In this document: positions 24,391-38,700 of the stretch, piece by piece
How the letters are laid out: every line of letters begins with the position of its first letter
How positions within the stretch are numbered: position 1 is the first letter of the stretch
NCBI GenBank assembly: GCA_950295325.1
Contig: OX485806.1
Coordinates: 29,140,001 to 29,204,000 of the forward strand
DNA length: 64,000 nt
Direction of reading: 5' to 3'
DNA from: Polytrichum commune
Taxonomy: Eukaryota; Streptophyta; Polytrichopsida; Polytrichales; Polytrichaceae
Notes under the pieces: generated by a model
Database searches by the model: none
What the model was told of the DNA's origin: nothing
The model's input: the letters and a program-made list of their open reading frames with translations, nothing else
Translations under genes and position numbers: made by a program

Positions 24391-26034
24391 GCAGTGATAA
24401 TCTTCAGAACTTTTCAAGTCATTTTGCAATTAATCTGTAGACTTGGAGTGTTTGAGACACTGGAAAATTTAAACCTGAAGTCCCAACTTATATGGAGCAA
24501 ACAGGGCACCACGGTCCAAGATACTCTCTTTTTGGATCCATGGGTGAGGAGGACATGCTTATAAAGGCTCAAAGCCTCAAAATATTCTCAGCCACCCCCT
24601 TGATGGCTGAGAATGGGAGATCCTTTGATCATGCCCCCGGCATGCTCAAACTTATGCATAAAATGGAAGGTGTTGATTCCAGGATAGGTGACATGAATAG
24701 GTGATGGAGCAATAATTTTGTGTAGTTGATATGGAGGAAGGATCACATATGTTAATTTTGTGTACGTAGTCTTGGGTAGGGTTTCTAAAGGTGTATAGTA
24801 AACATCTCATATAATTAATACCAAACTTAGAAGGTTATGACTGATATAACTGCAGGTACTCCATGTAAATAAAGAAGGCCAGAGATATCAAGGTGCTTAT
24901 CTCATCGCTGTAAAGTTCATATTCCATGATGATGTATGAGAAAAGCGAAGTGTACAGATGAAAGAGTCACAAACTGGAAAGGAAGCTTGTCTATGTCTTG
25001 TTATTTCTGGCACTGTGATGTCTTGAATCGTTGGATGTTGTTGTTTTTGTTGCCATGATGTTCAACTTGGATTTCAGAGTTGAGATCTTTATGGGATCCC
25101 CAAATGTGAAACGAGAGTTTAGCACCAATCTGTGAAGTATTTTGCTAAGATTTTTCTGCTATGTTCCCATGTTTCTGCTATGATTTTTCAAAGGCAAAAG
25201 TGTCGAAGCCTTAAGCCAATCAAGTAGGTACCCGTAGTTATGTTGACTATTGAGCCAAGAATGGTTCACAACTCTTGAGCACATAGAGTAGAGGCACCCA
25301 TAGCCAATCACTTAAGAGATTCTCTGCTATATTTGGAGGAGTGTAAGGCAGTGCAAATTTTTCCCATGTAGGAAGATAGAAATTAGGAGGATTGCAAATT
25401 TGTTGGTGATTTTATTCCTTATATTAAGAAAACTGCGAATTTCTGAAGCTTGAAGTTGACTTGAACATATTACCAATGTCTAGAGTCTACCATAACCGCT
25501 CATTTCTCACTCAAAACCAATGTATAGAGTATGCCATGACCACTCATTTTAACCGCTCATTCGTCACTCGAAACCAATGTCTAGAGTATGCCATGACCAC
25601 TCATTTTAACCGCTCATTCCTCCTCACTTTAGCACTCAAAACCAAAACATGTGTCATGGCACTATTGGTTCCAACCTAATTGAAATTGAATCCCAACCTT
25701 ATTGAAAATCAACCCAACTTGATCGAAATTCCAATACTCTATAGATTGCCAATCGGATCCTAATCAAGAATAGGCACCTCTACTATAGTCCAATCTACTT
25801 TCACATGTCCTACATAGCTTTCACAAAGCCAATCGCTGGTTATAGCCTCGGAGCGCAAGAAATATTTAAACTAAATTTGACTACAAGTCATTTAAGTTGT
25901 CGCTGACCTAAAAGTTTAGCTCTGTTCGAAAGGGAGAAACTCCAACCCTAAGTCTAGTCACTTGGGCTATGGTGGAGCACAATAGCAATTTGTGGCATGA
26001 ATTCCAAGTTTCCAACACTACAAATGCTATCTAA
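24391..26034. other. Mannosidase 3' region and intergenic DNA
   Basis: Probable 3' UTR of the mannosidase gene followed by non-coding DNA. A short open frame at 24492-24704 has no recognisable domain. A fragment resembling MITE family B lies at about 25225-25320 (TATGTTGACTATTGAGCC). A tandem repeat is at 25473-25630. Confidence 0.6.
25473..25630. repeat. Tandem repeat, period about 57 bp
   Basis: CCAATGTMTAGAGTMTRCCATRACC begins near 25473, 25517 and 25574; the last two units are almost identical over ATGCCATGACCACTCATTTTAACCGCTCATTC-type sequence. Confidence 0.85.
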
Positions 26035-26245
26035 GGGCCCTGCCACACGAGTGGCAGTGGCAGCGAAGCGAATGATGTGATTGGCCGCGCCGTGGGTGGC
26101 CTTACCCCACGAGCGGCAGAGGGCACGGCGGGAAGTCCAGCTGGCCTACAGTGCCGGCAGCGAAAACTTCCAGGCAACAGTGCCTGGAAGTCCGTACAAC
26201 GGGGGAAAGTCCCCCTTAGGGCCCACCGCCCACCCTGGTGACTAT

Positions 26246-26264
26246 CCCCCCCCCCCCCCCCCCC
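26246..26264. repeat. Poly-C run inside Harbinger element 1
   Basis: Nineteen consecutive C bases, 211 bp inside the left end. Confidence 0.95.
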
Positions 26265-26543
26265 GCGACCGTCCCCACCTCCCTAGCCTGCCTGCGAGGG
26301 AAGCCGGCACTCCAACAGCTTCAACTTCTCTCCCAGCAGCAAACCAGACACAGAGCTTCGAGTGCTTGCAGCCTGCTCTACTTGACACCATCGTCATTTT
26401 TTGAGCGTTAAACTTGCACCCGGCACCCAAGAGCTTGCCACTATCCTAGTTTTTTGTTTTTTTTGTTTTTTTGGTTTTTTTCGAGTTTTTGGGGGGGCCC
26501 TTGTTATTGTCCAAATTTTTTTTCGCTTTTTATTCTCTCTTCC

Positions 26544-27955
26544 ATGGATTCACAGGGTCCTACGCGCGACGGTGGCCCAAACAATCCGCTCCGTGTCTCC
26601 ACTGCCAATCCTCCCGAGGTGGGCGCCGAGATCCGTGCACAAGGAAGTAGCATCCCTCCTCCACCATTCTTTCCTGGTTTTTCGCACCTAGGAAGTCAGA
26701 TGCCGTTCCTCTACCCGCACTCCTTCATGCCTCCGCCTCCGGGTGTCGGGTTTGCACCTCCCGTCCACGGCGTTGTTAGCGGCATCGCCGAGATAGCGGC
26801 CTCCCAAAAGCGGTCTTCGCAAGAATGTGCCTCAGACCAGTCCAAGTCCAACAAGAAGCAGAGAGTGGCCCGCAAAAAACCTGAAATTGTCGAATTGGAC
26901 AATGTGAAGGACGAGGTAGAGGTTTTGAAGACCGCTGGGCATTGGAAGGACCACTGGGTCATCCAATTGATCAGCATTCGAGGAGAAATGCACAGAACTT
27001 TTTCCGCGCCCCCGAAGCAAAGTAATGTTTGTCATTCACAATTCTGTATGGTTTTCTCTTCCTACCCTAAATTCTCCCTAAATGGAATTGACCTGCTCAC
27101 TGCTCCTAGAAGGTCTCTTCAAAGTTCAATCTTCAAAGTTTAAAGATCAAAGTTCAAAGTGAAGTTGTTTTACTTTGAGGGTAGGCAGGGTGCAGTCTGC
27201 AGAGAGGCTGCCGAAATTCGAACTCGGTAGCTGCAAATTTCTAGACTCTGCTGTGGCTGCGGCCGAATTGCAGCAGAGTCTACTGCAGTTGTTCTTTTAA
27301 TTTTAATTTTTTTTTTAAATTCGCTACATTTCTTCGTGCATTTGAATTAAGGTAATTTCTTTATTGGCCTTGTTCAATTCCATTGCATCTTACTGGACAT
27401 ATCTTGACATTTGTGGTCATATAAGTTTTTGACATTGGAAAGTTTGTTGCGCTCCGACTTCATGTGTAGGTGTGGACAATTGGTCGCGGCTACACACGAA
27501 ACTGGTGTCTATGTGCCCGGATTTTTCAAATGATAGCGAGGCATGTCGCAAAAAGTGAAGTGTCATCTACAACGATTACAAGGAGGACAAGGTAATGAAC
27601 TTAAAGTCTGGCTCGCAACATTCAGAAAAAATGTCCTTGGTTTCAATTGGTTGACGAATTTATATTTGATCGGGTCAACGTTGTGTCGTATGCGTACGCC
27701 AGTGCGGTGGATGGGAATGGAGTGAAGTGTACGACACCAACGGAAACGAACACTACGGAGAACAGTGGCAGGGAGAGCACATCTAAATCGCCGGAGCCCA
27801 AACGGAAGGAGGACTTGTTTATGAAGCGATGTATAAATGAGATTCGTGAAAATAATAAGAGTTTAATGGACAGCTTGAAAGCCAACGATGACATAAAGAT
27901 GGTTTTACTTATGAGCATGCAACAAACCATAAGCAAATTGGTAGACAAGCTATAG
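26544..27955 (+). pseudogene. Harbinger element 1 ORF1 (trihelix/Myb-SANT-like DNA-binding protein), broken
   Basis: In PIF/Harbinger elements ORF1 binds DNA and helps bring the transposase to the nucleus and element ends (family knowledge). Exon 1 26544-27021 has a Pro-rich N-terminus, a basic segment (QKRSSQECASDQSKSNKKQR) and the first helix of a SANT-like fold (GHWKDHWVIQLISIRGEMHR). Exon 2 begins at 27470 after TGTAG and continues the domain (NWSRLHTKLVSMCPDF ... YNDYKEDK ... CPWFQLVDEF). Two lesions are visible: an in-frame TGA at 27556-27558 where the family has Trp, and a one-base gain in the A run at about 27626-27631 that shifts frame before CPWFQLVDEF. The C-terminal part from about 27630 to 27955 stays open and ends in a coiled-coil-like tail. 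Confidence 0.8.
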
Positions 27956-27981
27956 GTAGTCACGTACTCTAGGTCATGTAA

Positions 27982-29388
27982 CTAATCGACGTCCATAGGG
28001 AACATCTCTGCAACGCAAACTTTTATTTTCGCTAGCCATAGGCTTCTTGCAATGTCATTCCTTCGCGCACATAACTCTTTGAATATTTTGTCATCCGTGC
28101 TCATTGAAATTTGGAATTCTCTTGCCGCCTCTTGTGAAATGTATTTCAATGTGTCTCTAGAAGTCTCCTCAATGTCAGCCAAGGTTTGCAGGGCATGATT
28201 GGCAACTGTAAACTTCTTATGTGCCGTTTGTCATGAAGCCCTACCCACTGTCAGTCCATTATGCACCTCCTCCGTTGCCTCCTGCATCTATTCGGTTTTC
28301 CAAAAGTCGTCTCCAAAAATGATACACATGTTGTGTAAAACAAGGCATGTGCTAATCAATTCGGGCACATTCTTCAAGTGCACGTCAATCATTTTTAACA
28401 AAATTCTCCATCTCCCCTTTAGCAATCCGAAAGCTCGCTCAACACATATGTGGGTGGAGCTTTGCACAAAATTCCAATGATATTCTTCTCGAATTAGGCC
28501 ATCCTTATGTCCCCTATATTTAGCCAGCATCCACGGCCTACATGGGTAGGCTGCATCCCCAACCAGAGCAAATGGCGATAGCTTACCAGCCTCACTAAAC
28601 TGACCGATTGCCGTCCTCGCCCACAAGTTGGCATCGTGCAATGACCCAGCCCAGCCTATGTCAAAGTCCCAAAAAAAACATTTGCTAGACACTACACCCT
28701 GTAACAGTATGGAGTGAAATCCTTTCCGATTGTAATAATCTGCCGCATGGAAACGTGAGGCAATGATGGATATGTGCGAGCCATCGACTGGCCCAACCAC
28801 ATATGGTATCCCGTGCAAGTTTTCAAACTCACCTGCAAATTTTTCCATGCTAGATGTGGAGGGCCATCTTATAAATTTCTTCAAGAGGATCGATATGATT
28901 GCCCTAGTGAACTGGGTAACTGCCAATTGATTAGTTGAAAGGCCAATTCTATACAAATCAATAATGATTTGCATGGAATTACATGTGGCCAATCGTAAAA
29001 TCGCCACCGCCACCTTCACTTGTACCGGAATTGTTGACCGCATGTTTGTGTCTTGTTTCAACAATGACGGTGCAAGAGTCGAACACAAGTATTCAAACGT
29101 GGAGATATTCATGCGCATGCGAGCTTTGAATTCTCTGGCATTGAATGAGCCAAGAAGGTTTCGATCAAAGAATATCGGTTGTCCCAGTCTTCTTTCATGA
29201 GCCCATAGTCGTCTTGGCCGCCTTGTGAACACCCGCCTCAAACCCAGGTTTGCGACCATCACATGACACATTTGTTGTCAATGCCATAAAGATATCACAC
29301 ACGCGTCTCTCTCCAAACTTTCCATCGTGCAAAGCAATGACAGTTGAAAAACAAGCAAAATCACGAGCCTCTTGATGTCGCTATCCAT
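27982..29388 (-). pseudogene. Harbinger element 1 transposase (DDE superfamily), interrupted by stops
   Basis: DDE endonuclease of the Harbinger/IS5-like type. The longest open part, 29271-28288, holds the catalytic landmarks: GPVDGSHISI (first Asp), GDAAYPCRPWMLAKYRG (second Asp) and CVERAFGLLKGRWRILLK (Glu), so all three acidic residues are present. The same frame extends upstream to an ATG at 29388 and downstream to 27982, with in-frame stops at 29280-29278 (TGA), 28290-28288 (TAG) and 28233-28231 (TGA). The acidic/helical tail after 28230 (EETSRDTLKYISQEAAREF) resembles normal C-termini of such transposases, supporting that the stops are secondary. If translation starts at 29271 a 327-residue core protein could still be made. 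It converges on ORF1 with a 26-bp gap. Confidence 0.85.
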
Positions 29389-29745
29389 GTTGATAGCCTA
29401 CTGAGTTTTGCAGAAAAACTCCGGCCCTTCGAACCGGAGCGGCGAGTGGTCAACCTGGAAGCGAAGCTTTTGCAATCTGGGCTAGCCGATGTGAGCAGCG
29501 ATGTCTGCTGCGTGTGAGATTTGAGCTCTGCCTGCTGTTCGGTGAAGTCTGTTGCCCTGTTTGGTGAGGTATGTTGGCCTACAGTTGCAGGCAGTCGCAG
29601 CTTCCTGGAAGACACAGTTGCCGCTAAGTCACGGCCCCTCGTGGAGCAACCCGCGACCATCGGCACTGACGTGGCATCACTCACCCTACATCCAAGCCTA
29701 GTCAACAGGCCGGCTGCCGGTGCCGCCCGTGCGGCAGGCACCTAA

Positions 29746-30016
29746 GTGTTTCTAAGGAAGATGCTCCATGAACTTCCTATCATTGGGTCACTCTTCTATA
29801 ATTTATATATTGTCTCTGGTCAGATGTTGAGAACCTTCTACCTAATGAAAGGTACTGATGCCTTAAAGTAACACCCTCCTTTTGGCGACACCTATTTTTC
29901 ATTCTTAAGCCATCAACAACTGAGTGCAACGGGGCCATTGAACAAGTCATTGTTTGAAGCGATAAATCATATGCGGCATTACGTACAAAGTAGCATCACT
30001 TTGACCATTCATAATA
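29746..30016. other. Spacer between two transposable elements
   Basis: AT-rich DNA with no recognisable coding sequence, between Harbinger element 1 and the TA-flanked element. Confidence 0.5.
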
Positions 30017-30874
30017 CAATCCTACCTCTTTAATATGACACTCCATATTATGACAACCTCAGTATAGTGACACAAATTTTGTAGACCAAATCTTTCTACT
30101 TAAACTCTACCTCTATAATACGATTATGACATTGTTAATACGACACTCCTAGACCCCTGAAATGTCATGTTGTAGAGGTAATAAATGCATATAGGGCAAG
30201 TCCCACACACGTATAAGTACATAGTCAATGTTGAATTTATGTAACTTTCACATATGAAATGTTGATAAAACATGGGAACTAGGGGGATCAAGCTCTCTAT
30301 CTCAATCCTAATAAAGAGACTCATTAGATTTTGTCACTTTCGCAACATTTTTTCACCTCAACCTTAAGTCAAGGTGCACAGTCTATTTTCAAGCATTTTG
30401 ATCAATATTTATCGAATGACTTTCATCTACATATTGTTAGAAATCCCTTGAAATTTCACGTCTTTTGGTGGCAGCTTATTGTGAAATTGGCACATGATCA
30501 ACATCATGCTCAACTGTTAGCTACATTTTTTATGGGCAACCGATTAGAATTTACTTCTATAGATGTGATGAAACTGCAAGCCACATCAGAGAAGCTCAAT
30601 AAGATATATATTGCTAATTTGAAGTGACGATATCAGCAAATTATTGATTCCTTCTTCAAGTCCATGTAGATTTCATGACATAAATTTGCATATTTGTAAA
30701 GACATTTGAAAAAATATTTATTTTGTATATGTGGCAAAATGTTTGATGTGTGTATTCATGAAGTACCTCATTATTAAGACAATGAGGTCCAATTTGTCAT
30801 ATTATTGAAAAGTGACACCTCAATACGATCATTTTCTTGTTTCTCAAATGTGTCATATTAAAGAGGTAGGACTA
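30017..30874. mobile_element. TA-flanked non-autonomous element with inverted repeats (pogo/mariner-like)
   Basis: TCCTACCTCTTTAATATGAC at the left is matched inversely by GTCATATTAAAGAGGTAGGA at the right, followed on both sides by more distant copies of CTCTATAATACGA-like motifs. TA flanks both ends, though the exact border is uncertain by two bases. End sequence style (ACCTCTTTAATA) recalls plant pogo-like elements. The internal open frame 30331-30627 has no domain I recognise, so the element looks non-autonomous. Confidence 0.75.
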
Positions 30875-33620
30875 TAGAGGGGTAAGAAGGACGGAAAAAC
30901 ATTTTTAGAAGAGCACCAACTTTGGCCAATCACAATGGCTAATCGGGGATTTATTTGTTCAACGAGGAGGTGTAAGAAGTGATCCACAAAAAGAAGACTA
31001 CACCTTCATTTCATATAGGATCCTCACCCGCAATAAGGTTTGACTTTGTGATAATTTTCATCTAGTAATCCAACATCCAAAGACCCATGGTCTACCTGAT
31101 ATTTTAAGTTAGGCCCATTAATAAGAGATGGGTCTATCACAAGACTAGGGGTTGTGACAATAAATTAGATTATTGTCAGCTACTCCTAAAAATATGATAT
31201 TGTCATGATGGGCCCCAAACCCAAACAAATGTTGCGGTCCCTCAACATGGTCCACTTTCACATCGCACTAAGCTTGAGCACCATCAATTGCAAAGTTGGA
31301 TTTCTATTTCCCACGGTACGGCTTTTGGATAATTTTCAAGGCCCTTAGATTTTCATAGTCATGGCTATTGCTTTGAAGTCTATCTAAGGGAGTTCAAATT
31401 TCAAACTTATGGCATGATCTTAGCCTTCTATTTTCCACTAATACACGGACAGTATATTTCTCATATGGAAGCCTATGATGGAACAAGAGATGACATGGAG
31501 AATGAAAATTGTAATTATGTGTGGATTGTTTTTTGGAGGTGACTCTACTATCTAGAATTGATACAATGAACCGGAAGAATAGACCACTACACTATTTTGT
31601 CTAATTAGTGTGGGTTACCACTTGGAGGTACACAATTCTATAACATTTTACTGAGAATGTCATTATTTACCTAAATAACATAAGTAGTTAGCATGCATAC
31701 CATAGAATAAGATACAATTTAGTTGGTGAACCACAATAATGTTGGTAAAAGGTTACAACAACACGTAACTCCAAATGGTACCCCAAGCCAATTAGACAAA
31801 GTAGTGTAGTTACACATGAACCAATTGAACTTCAAGACTTCAAGAAAATTACCCATTATTTTAGAGGATTTATGGAATATACCTCCAATTAATAAATAAA
31901 AACCAAAAGATCAAATTTTGAAACTTATACTATAAAATTTCAAATGCTTACTTCTTCTTAGAAAAATTAATATTTCCATTTAAAAGTACCAAGTTATATC
32001 AAACCAAGAGGCCACACATGTTATAAGATTTGTGGGCCTTATTTGGCCACTCTTCTTAATTGGGCTTGTATATTTGAGTGCCATATGGCAAGGATTGACC
32101 CTTAGCCTTTAATGAAATAGAAAATACGTTTCTATATTATTTTCATTATCCAATAAAATTTTAAGATTTTAATAATGCTAACAAAGCTTGACATAGGCTA
32201 GTCAATCAAGCAAACTTACTTACTTGAAACGTGGCCAAACAAGATTACGACACCTGGCTCAAAAAGAGAACCATGTGCAAGGTTTACCTCAATAGGAAGC
32301 CAGTGACATCACAAAACCCCAAAAATCACATTCGATGCTATAAAGGAGACCTTTCTTGCTCTTTCCAGACCACAAGAAAATAGCCAGTTTACATTCACCT
32401 CAAGGTCTTTCTGAACCATAAATGTGAATTATAATTGAAGCAACCATTTACACCTCTCCAATGCAAAGTCATTGTTGCTTGGTGCACACTGAATCATACA
32501 CTTGCCATTGAAACTTGCTGGTGATTGACAATTCCAACCCCAAAATAGTTAGGCCACTTTTAACCTCGCAATGTAAGTAATTGATAATGAGACACATTTT
32601 GTGTTGGAATGCCCCCTCTTCATCTTCATGGACAAAAACTCCTTCATTATGAGGATGTAATGCTAGGGAGTCTCAAGGCTCTCCTCCAGTCAAACCATCA
32701 CGTGGATATTATCTTCACAAATGCTGGTGCCCTTCGCTTGTGGAACACCATCAGTCCCATAAGCCTTTTTAGCTTCCCAGGCTTAACAATTCATCTCAAT
32801 ACAAGATACTTTTCCAACTTTTGATAGAGAATTATGGTGCAACATGTGACAATATTTTCAATCAACCACTTGGGGCATTCGTATAAATCTGATTGATTCA
32901 TCCAACCATATGAAAAATCAAGGGTTTAACTTTGGGGCAGATAAGCACAGGTAATTCAAGCTGTTCTCCTTTGAAAAGAAGTAATATTCTTGGAGGTACC
33001 TCTGCTTTTCTTCATGCCCGTTTAAGGACTACACAAAGCCTCCAAGATTGACAAGAATGCAGCCTAACAATGGCTGAAACCATACACCCAGACAAGTTCT
33101 GGTAAGCAGGCAATTGTGAGTCAAGCTTCATGTATCCATAAACCATCGACACTGCTGCCAAATTAGAGGTCATTCATGGAGTCTAGTAAAGATGACGCTA
33201 ATTAACTCTATGACAAGTCTTGTGCTAAAGAGACAATGATGAGTAAGTGAGGAGGTTTGTTAAAAAGACCAACATAGGGCATCTTAAGGGAAAAAGGCTT
33301 GGTGGGATACAGCAGAGTTTCACAAAGGTTACACAATGATTTTCACGTGACCCCTGGTACAAAATATTTGCTAGATGATTATGATTCTCAGAATCGAAGA
33401 GAATCCCAGAGATAAAAAAGAGATCTTAGGACATGATTAGCGCAGCACAATACATGTCCCACACTCAGAAATTCGGAGTGCAATCATAAACCAAGGAAGA
33501 AAATGCAAACATCAGATCTTGTATTTGGAAAAAAGTCCCAGATATGACCCAGAAGTGATACAAAGTCAACTCTGTTTCGAACTTTTGAATTCCAAGAGTG
33601 AAGTACACCAGATAAATCAT
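30875..33620. other. Intergenic DNA downstream of eL42
   Basis: AT-rich, with only short open frames and no recognisable domain. The part nearest 33620 should contain the 3' UTR of the eL42 gene on the minus strand. Confidence 0.5.
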
Positions 33621-35705
<2,085 letters not shown>

Positions 35706-35844
35706 TGTGGCCGAACCTGTGCAGCGCTCTCTCGCACTCCGGGCGCCTCGCCTGCTTGGAAGCAAAAGAGAGAATGCAGAGAGCAGGGGTTAGTTTTTGT
35801 CGGCCCGAAGCAGGGCTAGGGTTTCGAGGGGAACCCAATTAGGG

Positions 35845-35853
35845 TTAGGGTTT
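35845..35853 (-). promoter_or_regulatory. Telo-box (AAACCCTAA) in eL42 promoter
   Basis: AAACCCTAA reads on the minus strand about 140 bp upstream of the eL42 ATG, embedded in AAACCCTAACCCTAAT. Telo-boxes are typical of plant ribosomal protein promoters (established knowledge). It could also lie in the 5' leader, since the transcription start is not known. Confidence 0.65.
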
Positions 35854-37600
35854 GGGTTTTGCCAAGACATTGCCTTGGAGTTTGGGGTTTTCTTCAGCTT
35901 GGGCATAGAGCTGGAATTTGTAAGTGTCTTATTACAAAATAGGGTACCAATTCATACTTTGGACTTGGACTCCGATTTTGATGGTGTTCTTGATCAATAC
36001 GTTTTGGGTTTAGTTTTGCGTCACGTCACTTCTAAAGTACTTTGACGTTGGTTGACCTCAAATTAAAAGACGTATCACTAAGGGTTTATCACATTAGAAG
36101 TCTTTATTGGGATAACTTGTGTTTAGGTTTGTTTGGTCAAATGTGTTAGTTGTGTGACATGCTAAAATGTAATGAAATACATCATGTACAAAACAATGAA
36201 TTTTCAAAGTACCTATCCATGTAGTAAATTTTGTAACAAAAGGGCTCTAGAAAATGTGTGCATTCTACCTTAGGGGAGCTTTAATAGGAATTATGTTATG
36301 TTATTTGAATATTTCACTTTAAGAGGAATTTAGACTCCATTGAATGTTCCCCTACAAAAAATGATATTCACTTTGCCATCTTAATTTGAACTAAATTCAA
36401 TTCTTCAAGTCTAATATTCAAAAGCCACCCCCCAACGAAGCACAGTGAAGAAGTGTGATACTATTATGAACAATCACAAATTGACACCAACTTTTGTGTT
36501 TTCCATGCAAGTGAGGTACTCCATGTGATTTAAATAGTGTTGACTTTTCAATCAACTTGGAAAATCTACAAAGTGATATAGATCTCTTTACACCCATGGA
36601 ATACATTACAAAATGTGATGAAAGCATGTGCATGCCCTAATGCTCATGTCTAGCAAACATTTGCCCTAAAATTGTACTCTAACAAGGGCTCCATTGTTGC
36701 ATACATGCCACCTCGCCAACCTTAGATTGTTCTTCATTAAATTTTCCTACTCGCACGACAATCTCAAACACATGCTCGTGACAATTAGATTGTCCTATAA
36801 TTACGTAAAATGGGTTTAATGTCCTCACTCTCATATACACCGTATACTAGTGGAAAACTATGCCCAAAAAAACCACAACCGAAATCGGTTGCGATTATTT
36901 TGACCAGCCATTAAATGACTACAAAGGCTTGTCAAAAGAACTGCAATTGGTTTCGATTGCGATTTTTTGGGCATAGTTTTCTACTAATGATAGTCCCAAG
37001 GCGGTCCAAGCTAACCATTATCGAATCATTTTATTACTTTCAAGAGTTATTTTTACAAATAGAATGTTGTGCTAGACAACCCTCAAAATGAACATATTGA
37101 ATGCCAAAACAACCTTGATACTACAGTAGTCACTCGATAGTCACCATTGTAAGAAAACAAATGAGGGATCCATCACCTTATCCCAACACAAACTACTTGC
37201 AAGTTCTAAATTGCCCTCCTCAAGAATCAGTACATGCAAACTTGGTCACATATTATAGCAACGTCATGCTATCAACATACATCCTTAATATACCAGAACT
37301 AGAACACCTAATATGCATTCGAAACCATTCTAAATTTTATTTAAATTAGGCGTGCCCACCAAAATAGGCTTAGTATGTCTAATCTAGCAAAGAATTCATG
37401 CTAAGTGATGCGATGCCTATGGTCAGCCGACAATAGCCAAAACAATGTTTTGTTTTGTCCTAGGCCACAAATGATTTATTATAAGTTGTTTGTAATAGAG
37501 GTTCCCATTGGCAAAGTAAAGTGGATTGATTCTCATAATTAACCACAACAAGGGTGCCACCATGGACATCAACAAGGTCATCACAACCACCACATGACAT
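35854..37600. other. Intergenic DNA upstream of eL42
   Basis: AT-rich DNA without recognisable exons; contains one short foldback element (36845-36989). Confidence 0.5.
36845..36989. mobile_element. Short foldback element with CACTA-like ends
   Basis: TACTAGTGGAAAACTATGCC at the left is mirrored by GGCATAGTTTTCTACTAATG at the right. The arms continue to pair (CCCAAAAAAACCACAACCGA with TCGATTGCGATTTTTTGGG). The end CTAGTRGAAAA recalls the CACTAGTAGAAAA ends of plant En/Spm elements. No clear 3-bp target duplication is visible. Confidence 0.7.
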
Positions 37601-37687
37601 GTAGAATTCGTTGTGCCAATGTGTTGGCATCTCGGCTGCTTGAATAAGTGTATTGTTGATAGAGATATTATACTTTCATACGGTATA

Positions 37688-38700
37688 CTAACGCAAATTG
37701 TTTTTGTCCCAGGTTGTGCTCATTGTTTTGCATCCAACGATATGAACCTGGTCATTATAGCTCGTAACAAATTGTGGTGACTTCACATGATCGAGTAGGT
37801 CAATATGAAGAGCTCTCCAAATATTGCGAGAAATATTGAAATGCATTATATCATATAGGGTACCTCCAACCATAGACATCATCTACAAAGATGTTGTGAA
37901 TCATATCCCTATTGTTCGTGTCTGTATGTACTCGTGAGCTTGGTCAATTTGCCCACTGGTGAGTCATTTGCAAGCAATTCCTCTCATGCAACAAACTTGT
38001 TCGGATTACCGTTGGAGATGAAGAAGTTCCAAATTGTATAGGTTTTGTGTTCACCACATTGTTCATGATTGTAGTCACTACAATGTGATCAAACTTTCCA
38101 AAATTCAAATGCATACTTAAAATTTTGAAGGCTTTGGTTACGGGGTTGCACATCACGAGTAACTCACCCCTACCATATTAGACCCAAAGGAGAGGGAAGC
38201 CATATGTTATTGCAAGGGTTTGTACTCAAAATTGAGGCTTTAAACCCTTAGTTGTGCCTTTAATTGCACCTTGATCGATAGTTTCAAAGCTTGGTTGAGA
38301 TTGTCCATGATGTCCAAGCTATATTCAATAGTTCTCTTGTACTCATGTTGTGGGAACTCAAGTATCTATAAAAATAGCATTGAATCCTCATTGTAAATTT
38401 GCCATTTGTTGAACAAGACCTTCAAAATGATTAGTTTTTTCTTGGTTAGTATGCACCTACGCCATCCTCTAAGAAGAAGAGATGACTCTGATGTGGCCAT
38501 GAACACGAATTTATGGCGTTGATTCGTCTTTGAGTTGGTCGCAGCTTATATGTAATTACAAAACAAGCATCACGAGAATCATAGCGCCCATAAAGACTAT
38601 TTATGTTGAAGGTAAACATCTCGAGGGCACGACAAACCAACTTGCACATGTTGCTCACAACAACAAGCCTCTGGGATCCTGCGTGATTGGTTGACATTTA
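37688..38700 (-). pseudogene. F-box/kelch-type protein relic (tentative)
   Basis: Several frames on the minus strand preserve pieces that read like the C-terminal half of plant F-box proteins: LLVMCNPVTKAFKIL, FDHIVVTTIMNNV, AGTSSSPTV-like text near TSSSPTVIRTSL, then SMVGGTLYDIMHFNISRNIW and DQVHIVGC. The pieces lie in different frames with stops between them, so the gene is dead. A further segment at 39942-40148 (minus) contains KLRFKVIVHLFTKLWRLES, which resembles an F-box helix and would be on the 5' side, but it is 1.2 kb away. The family call rests on motif feel only. Confidence 0.4.

Larger units (their letters stand above)
26035..29742. mobile_element. PIF/Harbinger DNA transposon (element 1), degenerate coding regions
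   Basis: Imperfect terminal inverted repeats: GGGCCCTGCCACACGAGTGG at the left against GGTGCCTGCCGCACGGGCGG read inward from the right. The 3-bp target duplication TAA (26032-26034 and 29743-29745) is the PIF/Harbinger hallmark. It carries the two expected genes in convergent orientation: a trihelix/SANT-like ORF1 on plus and a DDE transposase on minus. Both are broken, so the element is non-autonomous as it stands. Confidence 0.93.

Noticed and set aside
24492-24704. Open frame after the mannosidase stop
   Set aside because: No recognisable domain; most likely 3' UTR, although a spliced extension cannot be excluded.
26081-26404. Open frame at the left end of Harbinger element 1
   Set aside because: Reads through the terminal repeat and a poly-C run; low-complexity Pro-rich translation.
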